A DNA stretch of 64,000 bases, taken from assembly GCA_964544595.1 (NCBI GenBank), contig CAZJBM010000011.1:4388-68387 (forward strand), in the 5' to 3' direction. Made by a program: the position numbers and the translations under genes. The stretch comes from JAGBWK01 sp964544595 (lineage in GTDB: Bacteria > Bacteroidota > Bacteroidia > Bacteroidales > Muribaculaceae). The notes beneath the pieces were generated by a model, which was not told the origin of the DNA, searched no databases, and saw only the letters and a list, made by a program, of their open reading frames with translations. How positions within the stretch are numbered: position 1 is the first letter of the stretch; each line of letters opens with the position of its first letter. Shown here one piece after another: positions 50,896-61,011 of the stretch.

Positions 50896-53025
50896 TCATT
50901 GAGCTGACGAGGTCGAGGCTTCGCTGCCTGGCTTGAGCCACTTGTCGAGCCAGCGGAAGAACACGCGCTGCCAGAGAATAGCGTTCTGCGGGGCGAGAAT
51001 CCAGTGGTTTTCGCCGGGGAAAATCACCATTTCGGCGGGTACATTATTGAGTCGGGCGGCAGAGAAGGCCATCATGCCCTGCGAGGCGAGGATACGGTAG
51101 TCAAATTCTCCGTGAGTGATAAGTATAGGAGCGGTCCATCGATCGACAAAGCGGTGGGGCGAATTGGCAAAGGTGCGCTGCGCTGCGGCATTATCTTTTT
51201 CCCAATAAGCGCCACCCATATCCCAGTTGGCAAACCACATTTCCTCCGTTTCGAGATACTGCGACTCCATATTGAAGATACCGGCGTGGGCTATGAGGCA
51301 GGCGAAACGCCCTTCGTGGATACCAGCGAGCATGTATACGGAGAAGCCGCCGTAGCTTGCTCCGCAAGCGCCGATATGATCACCGTCGACATAGGGTTTC
51401 TCTTTCATGTAATCTACTGCGGCGAGGTAGTCTTTCATGTTCTGTCCGGGATAGTCTTTGGAAATCTGAGCGTTCCACTCAGTCCCGAATCCGGGGAGGC
51501 CGCGGCGGTTAGGAGCTATCACGATATATCCCTTAGAGGCCATCAGGGCAAGATTCCAGCGGTAGCTCCAGAATTGGCTGACAGGCTGCTGAGGACCGCC
51601 CTGACAATAGAGCAATGCGGGATATTTCTTATTGGGGTCGAAATTCGGAGGAAGAACCACCCATGTGGTCATCTCTTTGCCGTCGGTAGTAGGCACAAGC
51701 TCCTTAACTACAGAAGGCATAGTCAACTGATCTAAAATCGATTTATTGACAGCGGTAAGCTGCTTTATCTCGTTGCCCTTGACAGAGAAAATCTCGTTGG
51801 GATAAGTAATAGCATGGCGCATAGTGATGAGCGAGCCGTCGGCAAGAGGGCAAAGGGCCGCGTAGTCGCACTCGCCGTCGGCGATAGTAGCGACCTCTTT
51901 AGTGGCCACATCTACCTTAAATATGGGCTGGCATCCGAGATAGGGAGCTATGAAGTAGATACCCTTGGAGTCGGGCGACCAAGCAATCTGGTCGACGCTG
52001 TAATCCCAGTCGACGGTGAGGTCAGTCTTATTGGCCGGATTAGCGGCTTCCATGATGAAGATACGATTTTTGTCTGACTCGTAGCCGTCATGCTCCATTG
52101 AGAGCCATGCCACGTATTTGCCGTCGGGTGAATAAGCGGGATTTGTGTCGTAACCCATCATTCCCTCGGTGAGATTAGTGGTGTTTTTGGTGGCTACATC
52201 ATATAAGTAGAGGTCGGAATTGGTTGAAACGGCATATTCCTTACCTACTTTTTTGCGGCATACATAAATAAGTTGCTTGGAGTCGGGCGACCAAGCGAAT
52301 GACTCCGCACCGCCCCAGGGGAGCATAGGCGACTCATAAGGCTCGCCCTCAAGCACGTCGACGAGATTCGACACTTTATCGTCGTCGAAATCGGCGACAA
52401 AAGGATGCGGAATATCTTTTACCCAAGTATCCCAATGCTTAAACATCATGTCGTCGACGATATGGGCGTCGGCTTTCGGAAGATCCTCATAAAGATCGGT
52501 AGGCTGCTTCAGGACAGGATTCTTAACCGTAGAAATGATAAGCACCTTCTTCTCATCTGGGGAGATAAGGAAGCCCTCTACCCCATTCTCAACGTCGGAG
52601 ATACACTTACGGTCGTCGCCGTCGGCATCCATGACCCATAACTGAGTTTTGGCATCCTCGCCTTTACCCTTGGCGAGGAAGGCGATTTTTTTTCCGCCGT
52701 CGAACCATACCGCATTGTTTTCAGAGCCGGGGGTCTTGGTGATACGCTCAGGTTCACCACCCTCGACGTCGAGGAGGTAAAGCTCGTTGTTAGACTTGTT
52801 TTGCTCGACGCTTTCGTAAGAAATGCCGAAAAGGATTTTCTTGCCGTCGGGGCTGACCTGAGGATTAGAGACTCTACCGAGAGCTTCTAAAGCTTCGTCG
52901 TCGAAAAGCCCGGTCTCACTCTTGTAGTCGGGTCGTTCGATCAGCTTCGCGTCGTTGCTTGACTCCGACGAGGAGCAGGATGCGATAATCGCGGCTGAGG
53001 CCATGATAGCGATTGATTTTTTCAT
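50896..53025 (-). CDS. S9-family prolyl oligopeptidase-like lipoprotein
   Basis: This 709-residue protein has a lipoprotein signal (MKKSIAIMASAAIIASCSSS, Cys at about 17). A beta-propeller of WD40/TolB-like repeats (about residues 45-440; VSPDGKKILF, WSPDSKQLIY, YSPDGKYVAW) comes next, then an alpha/beta hydrolase domain. The catalytic triad is visible: Ser in GASYGG, Asp in THGEFDYRI and His in GENHW. It cleaves peptides, probably in the periplasm, and resembles dipeptidyl peptidase/acylaminoacyl peptidase enzymes of Bacteroidetes. The YgiQ gene lies 27 bp upstream, so the two may be co-transcribed. Confidence 0.92.
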   Translation of the reverse strand: MKKSIAIMASAAIIASCSSSESSNDAKLIERPDYKSETGLFDDEALEALGRVSNPQVSPDGKKILFGISYESVEQNKSNNELYLLDVEGGEPERITKTPGSENNAVWFDGGKKIAFLAKGKGEDAKTQLWVMDADGDDRKCISDVENGVEGFLISPDEKKVLIISTVKNPVLKQPTDLYEDLPKADAHIVDDMMFKHWDTWVKDIPHPFVADFDDDKVSNLVDVLEGEPYESPMLPWGGAESFAWSPDSKQLIYVCRKKVGKEYAVSTNSDLYLYDVATKNTTNLTEGMMGYDTNPAYSPDGKYVAWLSMEHDGYESDKNRIFIMEAANPANKTDLTVDWDYSVDQIAWSPDSKGIYFIAPYLGCQPIFKVDVATKEVATIADGECDYAALCPLADGSLITMRHAITYPNEIFSVKGNEIKQLTAVNKSILDQLTMPSVVKELVPTTDGKEMTTWVVLPPNFDPNKKYPALLYCQGGPQQPVSQFWSYRWNLALMASKGYIVIAPNRRGLPGFGTEWNAQISKDYPGQNMKDYLAAVDYMKEKPYVDGDHIGACGASYGGFSVYMLAGIHEGRFACLIAHAGIFNMESQYLETEEMWFANWDMGGAYWEKDNAAAQRTFANSPHRFVDRWTAPILITHGEFDYRILASQGMMAFSAARLNNVPAEMVIFPGENHWILAPQNAILWQRVFFRWLDKWLKPGSEASTSSAQ

Positions 53026-53052
53026 GTTGGTTGGTTATTATGATAGATTTAG

Positions 53053-54876
53053 TTATTTCAGTCCGAGCATACGGATGAGATCCTCGCGGTGAAGCCGACG
53101 CAGCGACGTCACTATATCGCGGTGATACTTGCGGTCATACCAGAAGAAGTATTTGCGCTGAGCGAGCTTATCCTCGGGGCGGCGGGCCGTGAAGACCTTT
53201 TCGAGCGTGTAGGGATTTATCCCTGTGTAGTAAATTTCGGTAGAGAGGGTCATCGGCGTAGGGGTGAAATCCTGCACTTGCTCAAGATGCATATTGAGTT
53301 TCTTTGTCTTGACCGCCAACTCGGCCATATCGATTTCCTTACAACCTGGATGAGAGGATATAAAGTATGGTATGAGCTGCTGGTTGAGCCCATGTCGGCG
53401 GTTGACATTGTCGAATATCTTCTTGAAGTCGTAGAATTGGTCGAATGATGGTTTTCTCATAAGGTTGAGCACATGATCCTCAGTGTGCTCAGGAGCTACT
53501 TTGAGACGCCCTGACACATGGCGCTCGATCAGATGCTCATTATATTTACGATTGACTTTATCGACATCGGGGTCGCCGGTAGAGTGCATCGAGAGGTCGT
53601 AGCGCACTCCGCTGCCGATAAATGACTTCTTCACCTCGGGCAGAGCGTCGACCGCGTTATATATATCGAGAAGATGAGAATGGTCGGTGTTGAGATTGGG
53701 GCACGGCTTCGGATGCAGGCAGCTCGGACGCGAGCATTTCTCGCAAATCTTCAGGTTTTTGCCACCAAGACGATACATATTAGCCGAGGGGCCGCCGAGG
53801 TCGCTTATGTAGCCCTTGAAGTCGGGCATCTGAGTCACCTGGCGCACTTCGCGAAGAATAGATTCCTTTGAACGAGAGGCGATAAATTTGCCTTGATGAG
53901 CCGAAATGGTGCAGAAAGCGCATCCGCCAAAGCATCCGCGATGAAGATTAACCGAGTGTCGGATCATCTCATAAGCAGGGATACGCTTATTCTTATAGCG
54001 GGGATGCGGTAATCGGGTATAAGGGAGATCAAACGACGCGTCGATCTCGGTCGTTGTCATCGGCGGATACATAGGATTGACCTTAATTACACGATCGAGC
54101 GTGGGTTGCCATAGGGTCGCACCCTTCATGCGGTTGGATTGCTCCTCGATATGGCGGAAATTTTGCGCCTGGGCCTTTTTCGACCCTAAGCATTTCTCCC
54201 ATGAGTTAAGGATAATGTTGTCTTGACCATTCTCAGCGGGGAGCGAAGAGAGGGGTTGCCACAACGCGGTCTGCGGCAGGTCGGTAAGATGGGATATGTC
54301 GCCTCCGGCAGCGAGATAGTCGGCAATAGCGACTATTGGCTTCTCACCCATACCGTAAACAAGCAAATCGGCTTTTGAGTCGACGAGAATAGAGGGACGG
54401 AGTCGATCCTGCCAATAGTCGTAGTGGCTAAGCCGACGCATCGACGCCTCAATACCGCCGATAATAATCGGGGTAGCGGGGAAAAGATCGCGGAGAATAT
54501 TGGTGTAAACTATCGTAGGGTAATCGGGGCGCATACCATGGCGTGCATCGGGAGTATATGCATCGTCGCTGCGACGGCGACGATTGGCTGTATAGTGATT
54601 GACCATCGAATCCATCGCTCCGGCCGAGACTCCGAAAAAGAGCCTGGGCGCTCCAAATTTGCGGAAATCGCGGAGATCGTCCTGCCAGTTGGGTTGAGGC
54701 ACAATGGCGACGTTGTAGCCATGAGCCTGAAGGACACGACCGAGAACCGCCGCGGCAAACGAGGGGTGGTCGACGTAGGCGTCGCCGGTGAAGAGAACCA
54801 CGTCGACGTGATCCCAACCGAGGGCTTTCATCTCCTTGACCGAGGTAGGGAGATATTTCGTTATATCATTCACCAT
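53053..54876 (-). CDS. YgiQ-family radical SAM protein
   Basis: This 607-residue protein has an N-terminal domain starting with KYLPTSVKEMKALGWDHVDV and a radical-SAM core with RGCFGGCAFCTISAHQGK (Cys-x3-Cys-x2-Cys, about residues 315-322). Four additional Cys follow in CEKCSRPSCLHPKPCPN, suggesting a second cluster or zinc site. The FTPTPMTLSTEIYYTGINP segment is typical of YgiQ. The reaction is unknown. It lies 16 bp after uvrB. Confidence 0.92.
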   Translation of the reverse strand: MVNDITKYLPTSVKEMKALGWDHVDVVLFTGDAYVDHPSFAAAVLGRVLQAHGYNVAIVPQPNWQDDLRDFRKFGAPRLFFGVSAGAMDSMVNHYTANRRRRSDDAYTPDARHGMRPDYPTIVYTNILRDLFPATPIIIGGIEASMRRLSHYDYWQDRLRPSILVDSKADLLVYGMGEKPIVAIADYLAAGGDISHLTDLPQTALWQPLSSLPAENGQDNIILNSWEKCLGSKKAQAQNFRHIEEQSNRMKGATLWQPTLDRVIKVNPMYPPMTTTEIDASFDLPYTRLPHPRYKNKRIPAYEMIRHSVNLHRGCFGGCAFCTISAHQGKFIASRSKESILREVRQVTQMPDFKGYISDLGGPSANMYRLGGKNLKICEKCSRPSCLHPKPCPNLNTDHSHLLDIYNAVDALPEVKKSFIGSGVRYDLSMHSTGDPDVDKVNRKYNEHLIERHVSGRLKVAPEHTEDHVLNLMRKPSFDQFYDFKKIFDNVNRRHGLNQQLIPYFISSHPGCKEIDMAELAVKTKKLNMHLEQVQDFTPTPMTLSTEIYYTGINPYTLEKVFTARRPEDKLAQRKYFFWYDRKYHRDIVTSLRRLHREDLIRMLGLK

Positions 54877-54892
54877 TTGTACTGCTAAGATA

Positions 54893-56953
54893 TTATGATA
54901 TTTTGTCCTGCAACTTCACGATTTCGTCGCGGAGACGGGCGGCTTCGATAAATTCCATACGCTTTGCCGCGGCTTTCATATCATTGGTCAGCTTACGGAT
55001 AAGCGCCTCTAATTCGTTTTTACTCATATAGGGCACAACAGGGTCGGCAGCGATGTCGGCGTGGCGCATATCGATATTTTCGGCATATGGGCGCGGAGTC
55101 GCTGGGGCTTTTCCTCGCTGCGTAGCGGGCTGTCGGGTCGACGGGGCCGCATCCTCGGAATCGAGGCCGACCATGCGGTTGCGGGCCTTGATGATAGCCT
55201 GGGGGGTGATTCCGTGCTCCTCGTTGTAGGCGAGCTGAATAGAGCGGCGACGATTGGTCTCGTCGATAGTCTGCTGCATGGAGTCAGTGATTTTGTCGGC
55301 ATACATGATGACCGTTCCGTTAACATTACGGGCGGCTCGGCCAACTGTCTGGGTAAGCGAACGGTGGGAGCGCAGGAAACCCTCCTTGTCGGCGTCGAGG
55401 ATAGCCACAAGCGATACTTCGGGCAAGTCAAGACCTTCACGCAGAAGATTGACACCGATAAGCACATCGTAGGTGCCGGCCCGGAGGTCGTCGAGAATAC
55501 GGATACGGTCGAGAGTGTCGACATCGGAGTGGATGTAGGCAGTCTTGACATCCATTTTCGTAAGATACTCGTTAAGTTCCTCTGCCATTCGCTTGGTAAG
55601 AGTCGTGACAAGCACTCGCTCTCCGCGGCTGCGGCGCACCTCGATTTCCTCCATGAGATTGTCGATCTGATTGAGCGACGGGCGGACGATGATATTGGGG
55701 TCGAGAAGTCCGGTCGGGCGTATAATCTGCTCAACTACCACGCCCTCCGACCTCTCAAGCTCGTAGTCGGCAGGGGTCGCGCTGACGTAGAGCATCTGAT
55801 TAGTGAGCGATTCGAACTCCTGAAAGCGGAGCGGCCTATTGTCGAGAGCTGAAGGGAGACGGAAACCGTAGTCGACGAGATTCTGCTTGCGCGACAAGTC
55901 GCCGCCATACATTGCCCTGATCTGAGGCATCGTGACATGGCTCTCATCTATGACGGTAAGAAAATCCTTCGGGAAATAGTCGAGGAGACAGAAAGGACGC
56001 ATACCAGGCTGGCGGCCATCAAAATAGCGGGAATAATTTTCGATGCCGGGGCAGTGGCCGATCTCGCGTATCATCTCGATGTCGTAGGTGGTGCGCTCAT
56101 AGAGGCGGTTAGCCTCAAGGGGCTTACCTTCAAGATTGAATTGATTAACATAGGTGCCGAGATCAACCTCCATCTGAGCCAATGCGGTAGCGGCGCGCTC
56201 CTTAGTAGTCACAAAGAGATTGGCGGGATAGATGTTGAAGCGGTCGTGGTTTCCGAGGCTGACGTTATCTACGGGATGCAGAGTGGTAATCGACTCGATT
56301 TCGTCGCCCCAGAAAATCACGCGGAGTATAATCTCTTCGTAGGCGAGGCGTATCTCGACGGTATCGCCTTTGACGCGGAATGTGCCGCGGGCAAGGTCAA
56401 CCTCGTTGCGCGAGTAGAGCGAGTCGGTAAGTCGACGGAGAAAGGCGTTGCGCGCAATCTTTTGCCCTACCTTGATTTCAATAGTATTGCTGTTGAAATC
56501 TTCAGGGTTGCCCATGCCGTAGATGCATGAGACCGACGAAACGACGATCACATCCTTGCGGCCTGAAAGCAACGCGGAGGTAGTAGACAGGCGCAGACGA
56601 TCTATTTCCTCATTGATCATCAGGTCTTTTTCGATATATTTATCGACCGAGGGGATATATGCCTCAGGCTGGTAATAATCGTAATATGACACGAAATACT
56701 GCACCGAGTTTTCAGGAAAAAACTGCTTGAATTCGCTGTAAAGCTGCGCCGCGAGGGTTTTGTTGTGAGAGAGAATAAGTGTAGGGCGATTTAGTTGCTC
56801 GATCACGTTGGCTACGGTGAACGTCTTACCCGAACCGGTCACACCCAGGAGTGTTTGCGCCGGAACACCATCTCTAAACCCCTTGACTAACTGCTCGATA
56901 GCTTGAGGTTGGTCGCCTGTGGGGCGATATTGTGACGATAATTTGAAATCCAA
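54893..56953 (-). CDS. uvrB: Excinuclease ABC subunit B
   Basis: This 686-residue protein is the damage-verification helicase of nucleotide excision repair. It has Walker A GVTGSGKTFTVANV (about residues 38-51), the beta-hairpin region YFVSYYDYYQPEAYIPS, the DEAD-like VIDESHVT and helicase motif VI QTVGRAARN. A C-terminal UVR domain (about 645-686) that contacts UvrC is also present. Length is standard. It leads a likely uvrB-ygiQ-S9 peptidase unit on the - strand, with gaps of 16 and 27 bp. Confidence 0.97.
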   Translation of the reverse strand: MDFKLSSQYRPTGDQPQAIEQLVKGFRDGVPAQTLLGVTGSGKTFTVANVIEQLNRPTLILSHNKTLAAQLYSEFKQFFPENSVQYFVSYYDYYQPEAYIPSVDKYIEKDLMINEEIDRLRLSTTSALLSGRKDVIVVSSVSCIYGMGNPEDFNSNTIEIKVGQKIARNAFLRRLTDSLYSRNEVDLARGTFRVKGDTVEIRLAYEEIILRVIFWGDEIESITTLHPVDNVSLGNHDRFNIYPANLFVTTKERAATALAQMEVDLGTYVNQFNLEGKPLEANRLYERTTYDIEMIREIGHCPGIENYSRYFDGRQPGMRPFCLLDYFPKDFLTVIDESHVTMPQIRAMYGGDLSRKQNLVDYGFRLPSALDNRPLRFQEFESLTNQMLYVSATPADYELERSEGVVVEQIIRPTGLLDPNIIVRPSLNQIDNLMEEIEVRRSRGERVLVTTLTKRMAEELNEYLTKMDVKTAYIHSDVDTLDRIRILDDLRAGTYDVLIGVNLLREGLDLPEVSLVAILDADKEGFLRSHRSLTQTVGRAARNVNGTVIMYADKITDSMQQTIDETNRRRSIQLAYNEEHGITPQAIIKARNRMVGLDSEDAAPSTRQPATQRGKAPATPRPYAENIDMRHADIAADPVVPYMSKNELEALIRKLTNDMKAAAKRMEFIEAARLRDEIVKLQDKIS

Positions 56954-57021
56954 AATATTATTCAGTTATTAAAGCGGGGCGAATCGCTTGAAAGCGAAGC
57001 CTGCTATGCGTAATCAACCAA

Positions 57022-57029
57022 CAAAGTTA
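57022..57029 (-). promoter_or_regulatory. Candidate -7 box of uvrB
   Basis: TAACTTTG on the - strand, 68 bp before the uvrB ATG and 26 bp downstream of the HAD hydrolase stop. No good -33 box. Confidence 0.4.
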
Positions 57030-57054
57030 CGCGAAAATACTGATATTTGCCACA

Positions 57055-57795
57055 TTAGAGTCTTAATTTTTGCAAAAGCGTCGGAAGCTCGGCCAAAGAT
57101 CTGATTTCATATTGAGCGCGCGATTTCTCATCCAAACGATCAGGTTGCTGCGAATGGATATTAACGCTATCGGCGTCAAGGAGCATCACGGAAGTCCAGC
57201 CCAATCGGTTGGGCCAGATGAAATCCTTCTCAGGGTTGTCGCCAACATAAATAAAGGAGTCGCAGTCGGGGTTGCGCTTCATCATACGCTCGAACGGAAA
57301 AGCGGAGTGCTTGTCACACCCGATTTCCTCTGAAATCGACACATTCGGTCGGGAAACGAATCTGTCAAGGCCGAGCGAGAGAATTTTATACATTTGCCCA
57401 ACGGATCGGCCGTCGGTTATAATCGCCAACCTATAGCCTGACGCGATAAGCCGCTCTAAAGCGATTCTCGATTCGACAGGCAATAAGAGGTCGGGGAAAT
57501 GATTACGGTAAAGCTTTAATAAATCGCATGTATTTTCTTCAATAACAATATTTTCAGTATTAAGAAAACTGTACAAAGCATCGAATGGATTGACACCATC
57601 ACGACTCATCAGGTCAAAAATCCGCTCGGCCGACAAATGGTACTTAGAGCTGAGGAAACCGGCAATATGCAGCAATGCCGATTTCACGTAATCGCTCTCC
57701 TTGTAGAGGGTATCGTCGAGATCAAATGCAACGAGTGTCATCGTGGGTGAGTTGGTTTTCGTGCGCAAATATATCGGTTTTTGTGTATCGTTCAT
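57055..57795 (-). CDS. HAD-family hydrolase
   Basis: This protein of up to 246 residues carries motif I DLDDTLYKESDY, motif II ITDGRS and motif IV YVGDNPEKDFIWPNRLGW, the standard set of a HAD phosphatase with an inserted helical cap. The conserved part starts at MTLVAFDLDDTL, so an ATG at 57741 is an alternative start giving about 228 residues. The substrate is not evident. It is divergent from the TonB receptor gene. Confidence 0.88.
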   Translation of the reverse strand: MNDTQKPIYLRTKTNSPTMTLVAFDLDDTLYKESDYVKSALLHIAGFLSSKYHLSAERIFDLMSRDGVNPFDALYSFLNTENIVIEENTCDLLKLYRNHFPDLLLPVESRIALERLIASGYRLAIITDGRSVGQMYKILSLGLDRFVSRPNVSISEEIGCDKHSAFPFERMMKRNPDCDSFIYVGDNPEKDFIWPNRLGWTSVMLLDADSVNIHSQQPDRLDEKSRAQYEIRSLAELPTLLQKLRL

Positions 57796-57844
57796 AATTT
57801 TCCGGCTAATTTATCGTTAAATGTATAACAAAGAAGAATCCATA

Positions 57845-60259
57845 ATGATAAAATCATATATTACAACGCTTATACTCCTCTTTACGTTCGTCGCCGCTTT
57901 CTCGCAGACCACTATCCGCGGCAAAATTATCGACGAAAAGGATAACGCGCTCGAATTCGCGACCATACGCATAGCCGGCACCGCCATAGGCGCGACCTCG
58001 GGGCTTAACGGCGAGTACTCGCTCAGCGTGCCCCCCCGCGACACGATCAACGTGATATACACCTGCATCGGTTATAAAGAGGTTAAACGTCAGCTAATCA
58101 ACCCTGACGCAAACGTCACGCTCAATATCAAAATGATGCCGCAAACCTACGAAATGGGCGAAGTTGAGGTGACGGACTTCCGCAAGCAGTCGGGTCAGAT
58201 GCAAAGCATCGACGCGAGCAACGTAAGGCTTTCGCCCGACGCGAGCGGCGGCAGCGTGGAGGCGATGCTCGCCACAATGGCAGGCGTGAATTCATCTAAC
58301 GAAATGTCGAGCCAATACTCGGTAAGAGGGGGCACCTACGACGAGAACTCGGTTTACATCAACGGAACTGAGGTCTATCGCCCGCAGCTTGTCAGTTCAG
58401 GCCAACAGGAGGGATTAAGTATCATCAACCCCGACCTTGTCGGCGCGATCGGCTTCTCGACTGGAGGCTACCCTGCTGAATACACCGACAAGATGTCGTC
58501 GGTGCTCGACATAAAGTACCGCGAGCCAGAGGCATTTGAAGGCTCATTGTCGGCCTCGCTCATGGGATTCAGCGCATCGCTCGGCACGAATTCAAAACAT
58601 TTCTCATCGCTCCAGGGATTTCGCTATAAACGCAACTCCTCGCTCCTCAGCTCCATGGACACGAAGGGAGAGTATAATCCTAATTTTCTTGACTACCAGG
58701 CAAATCTCGTATATAAAGTAAACAGAAAGTTTAAAGTATCGTTTTTAGGAAATATCGCCGTAAACAATTACAACTTCACGCCGACGAGCCGCCAAACCAA
58801 TTTCGGAACATCGGAGGACGCGAAGCAGTTTAAGGTATATTTCGACGGTCAGGAGAAAGACAGGTTTGAGACATATTTCGGCGCGATTAATTTCGATTAC
58901 CGCGCATCGGAAAGCTCATTCTTCACTCTCACCACCTCGGGCTATCTGACCAACGAGCTTGTTAGCTACGACATATCCGGAGAATATTGGCTTGACCAGG
59001 CGGGAACGACTGGCTCGGGCAACCCCGATAACGCTATCGGCGGCGAGCTTGGAGTGGGTCGTTACCATGAACACGCCCGCAACAGGTTGAAAATGTCGGT
59101 AATAGGCATCGGGCTAAAGGGCCATACGTCGCTTAAAAACCATAATTTCACTTATGGTTTCGATTTCAAGAGTCAGAAGATATACGAGCGTTCGCGCGAG
59201 TGGGAGCTCCGCGACTCGGCTGGTTTCACCCTCCCGACCAACCCCGACGCGATAGAGATGATTTACAGCTCGACATCGCGCCAGGACGTAACGTCGGGGC
59301 GATTCGCAATATATCTGCAGGACGCATACAAACTGCGCACAAGCAAAGGCTTATGGGTGTTTAACGGCGGTTTGAGATACTCTTACTGGTCGTTCAACAA
59401 AGAGTCACTGATAAGTCCCCGCGTGAGTGCGGCGTATCTTCCCGACCGTAACCCGAATCTTACGTTCAGATTCGCCACCGGACTCTACTATCAGCAGCCT
59501 TTCTATAAAGAATATCGCCAGCCTATCGCCGATGAGCTCGGCAACGAGACCATAGTGCTGAATAAGGATATCAAATCGGAACAGAGTCTTCACTTCATCT
59601 TCGGGTCGGACTATACGTTCAGGGCCATGAATAGACCGTTTAAATTCTCAGCTGAGCTCTACTATAAGAAGCTGAATAATCTTATACCCTACGAGATCGA
59701 CAACCTGAAGATCGTATATTCAGGTGTGAATCAGACCAATGGTTATACCTACGGTCTCGACATGAAGCTGTTCGGGCAATTCGTGCCAGGCACCGACTCC
59801 TGGGTGAGCTTCTCGCTTATGAAGACTTCGGAGAATCTCAACGGGGTCAACGTTCCGCGTCCTACCGACCAGCGATATTCATTCGCCCTCTTCTTCACAG
59901 ATTACTTTCCAAAAATACCGAAGCTCAAATTCAGCCTAAGGGGCATATTCTCTGACGGATTGCCCACTACCGCTCCTCATACCTCGCGCGACGAGGGTTA
60001 CTTCAGAGCGCCGGCTTACAAGCGCATAGACGTAGGCTTTCAGTATGCCCTACTTTCGCCCCTTGAGCCGAATCAGTCGCGCGCGGGAATGCACAAATGG
60101 TTTAAATCTGCATGGCTCGGACTCGATGTTTTCAACCTGCTCGACATCTCCAACGTAAGCTCATACTACTGGGTAACGGATGTCAACAATATCCAGTATG
60201 CCGTGCCCAACTATCTGACACGCCGCCAAATCAACGTGCGTCTCACCCTTGAATTCTGA
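57845..60259 (+). CDS. TonB-dependent outer-membrane receptor with carboxypeptidase-regulatory-like N-domain
   Basis: About 804 residues from ATG 57845 (MIKSYITTLILLFTFVAAFS, a normal signal peptide). An ATG at 57821 would add eight residues. An N-terminal domain (about residues 22-110, TIRGKIIDEKDNALEFATIR) is followed by the plug (SQYSVRGGTYDENSVYINGT) and a 22-strand-type barrel ending in a terminal Phe (INVRLTLEF). There is no SusD-like gene next to it and no SusC signature, so it is more likely a receptor for iron, cobalamin or another small ligand. The substrate is unknown. Confidence 0.92.
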   Translation: MIKSYITTLILLFTFVAAFSQTTIRGKIIDEKDNALEFATIRIAGTAIGATSGLNGEYSLSVPPRDTINVIYTCIGYKEVKRQLINPDANVTLNIKMMPQTYEMGEVEVTDFRKQSGQMQSIDASNVRLSPDASGGSVEAMLATMAGVNSSNEMSSQYSVRGGTYDENSVYINGTEVYRPQLVSSGQQEGLSIINPDLVGAIGFSTGGYPAEYTDKMSSVLDIKYREPEAFEGSLSASLMGFSASLGTNSKHFSSLQGFRYKRNSSLLSSMDTKGEYNPNFLDYQANLVYKVNRKFKVSFLGNIAVNNYNFTPTSRQTNFGTSEDAKQFKVYFDGQEKDRFETYFGAINFDYRASESSFFTLTTSGYLTNELVSYDISGEYWLDQAGTTGSGNPDNAIGGELGVGRYHEHARNRLKMSVIGIGLKGHTSLKNHNFTYGFDFKSQKIYERSREWELRDSAGFTLPTNPDAIEMIYSSTSRQDVTSGRFAIYLQDAYKLRTSKGLWVFNGGLRYSYWSFNKESLISPRVSAAYLPDRNPNLTFRFATGLYYQQPFYKEYRQPIADELGNETIVLNKDIKSEQSLHFIFGSDYTFRAMNRPFKFSAELYYKKLNNLIPYEIDNLKIVYSGVNQTNGYTYGLDMKLFGQFVPGTDSWVSFSLMKTSENLNGVNVPRPTDQRYSFALFFTDYFPKIPKLKFSLRGIFSDGLPTTAPHTSRDEGYFRAPAYKRIDVGFQYALLSPLEPNQSRAGMHKWFKSAWLGLDVFNLLDISNVSSYYWVTDVNNIQYAVPNYLTRRQINVRLTLEF

Positions 60260-60261
60260 TT

Positions 60262-60792
60262 ATGCTTAAACACATTAATTTCATAGCGATAGATTTTGAA
60301 ACCGCGACGTCGCAGCGCAGCTCGATCTGCGAAGTGGGAATCTGCGTGGTGCGCGAAGGCGAAGTGGTCGAGACAAAGTCGTGGCTCGTAAGGCCTGAGG
60401 ACAACCGATACAGCTACTGGAATATTAAGGTGCATGGCATAAGACCACAAGACACGGAAGACGCCCCTGATTTCGCGGAAGTGTGGGAGGAAATAGAGCG
60501 AACGTATCTCGACGAATTTGACACCTTCGTGGCCCACAACTCCCCTTTCGACCGAAGCTGTCTCGAACAGGCAGCAAGGTTGCATCATCTTCATCTGCCA
60601 CCAATAAAATGGTTTTGCTCGCTTTCAACTGCCAGGAGATTGTATTGCTTCAGTCACAACTCGCTCGACGCTTTATGCAGTCGGCTAAACATACCGCAGG
60701 GGGAACATCACCGCGCCGGCGACGATGCAGAGATGTGCGCCCGCCTCTTCCTTCGCGAACTCGCCGACCAGCAATATTCAATGGGGCGATAG
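60262..60792 (+). CDS. 3'-5' exonuclease of the DnaQ-like DEDDh superfamily
   Basis: This 176-residue protein has Exo I FIAIDFETATSQRSSICEVG (Asp and Glu), Exo II with Asp in HNSPFDRSCL, and Exo III EHHRAGDDAEMCARL (His-x4-Asp), the DEDDh pattern. It resembles stand-alone exonucleases related to the DNA polymerase III epsilon subunit. It begins 2 bp after the TonB receptor stop, so they are probably co-transcribed, though a functional link is not obvious. A strong terminator follows. Confidence 0.9.
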   Translation: MLKHINFIAIDFETATSQRSSICEVGICVVREGEVVETKSWLVRPEDNRYSYWNIKVHGIRPQDTEDAPDFAEVWEEIERTYLDEFDTFVAHNSPFDRSCLEQAARLHHLHLPPIKWFCSLSTARRLYCFSHNSLDALCSRLNIPQGEHHRAGDDAEMCARLFLRELADQQYSMGR

Positions 60793-60812
60793 TTGAATCA
60801 AATACCCCTTTC

Positions 60813-60853
60813 AACTCATGATTTCTCCCGAATATCATGAGTTTTTTTATTTT
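60813..60853 (+). terminator. Rho-independent terminator after the exonuclease gene
   Basis: AACTCATGAT (60813-60822) pairs with ATCATGAGTT (60834-60843), followed by TTTTTTATTTTTTT. Confidence 0.85.
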
Positions 60854-60893
60854 TTTAACCAAATCCTCGGTTACGAAATCTAACTATTATCCA

Positions 60894-60901
60894 TATATTT
60901 G
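60894..60901 (+). promoter_or_regulatory. Candidate -7 box of the secreted protein pair
   Basis: TATATTTG fits TAnnTTTG; no well-spaced TTTG upstream. A leader of about 105 nt follows before ATG 61012. Confidence 0.4.
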
Positions 60902-61011
60902 CATGGGATTTTCATGAATATTGCATTATAAGTAAATAATGAAAATTAGTATGAAGCAATCATTTTATAGGAAATCGAAGTAAATTTATTCAATCTCACA
61001 CAACAACTTTT

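Noticed and set aside
57821..60259. SusC-type glycan importer
   Set aside because: The receptor is shorter than SusC proteins, no SusD-like gene follows, and the neighbours are an exonuclease and a HAD hydrolase.
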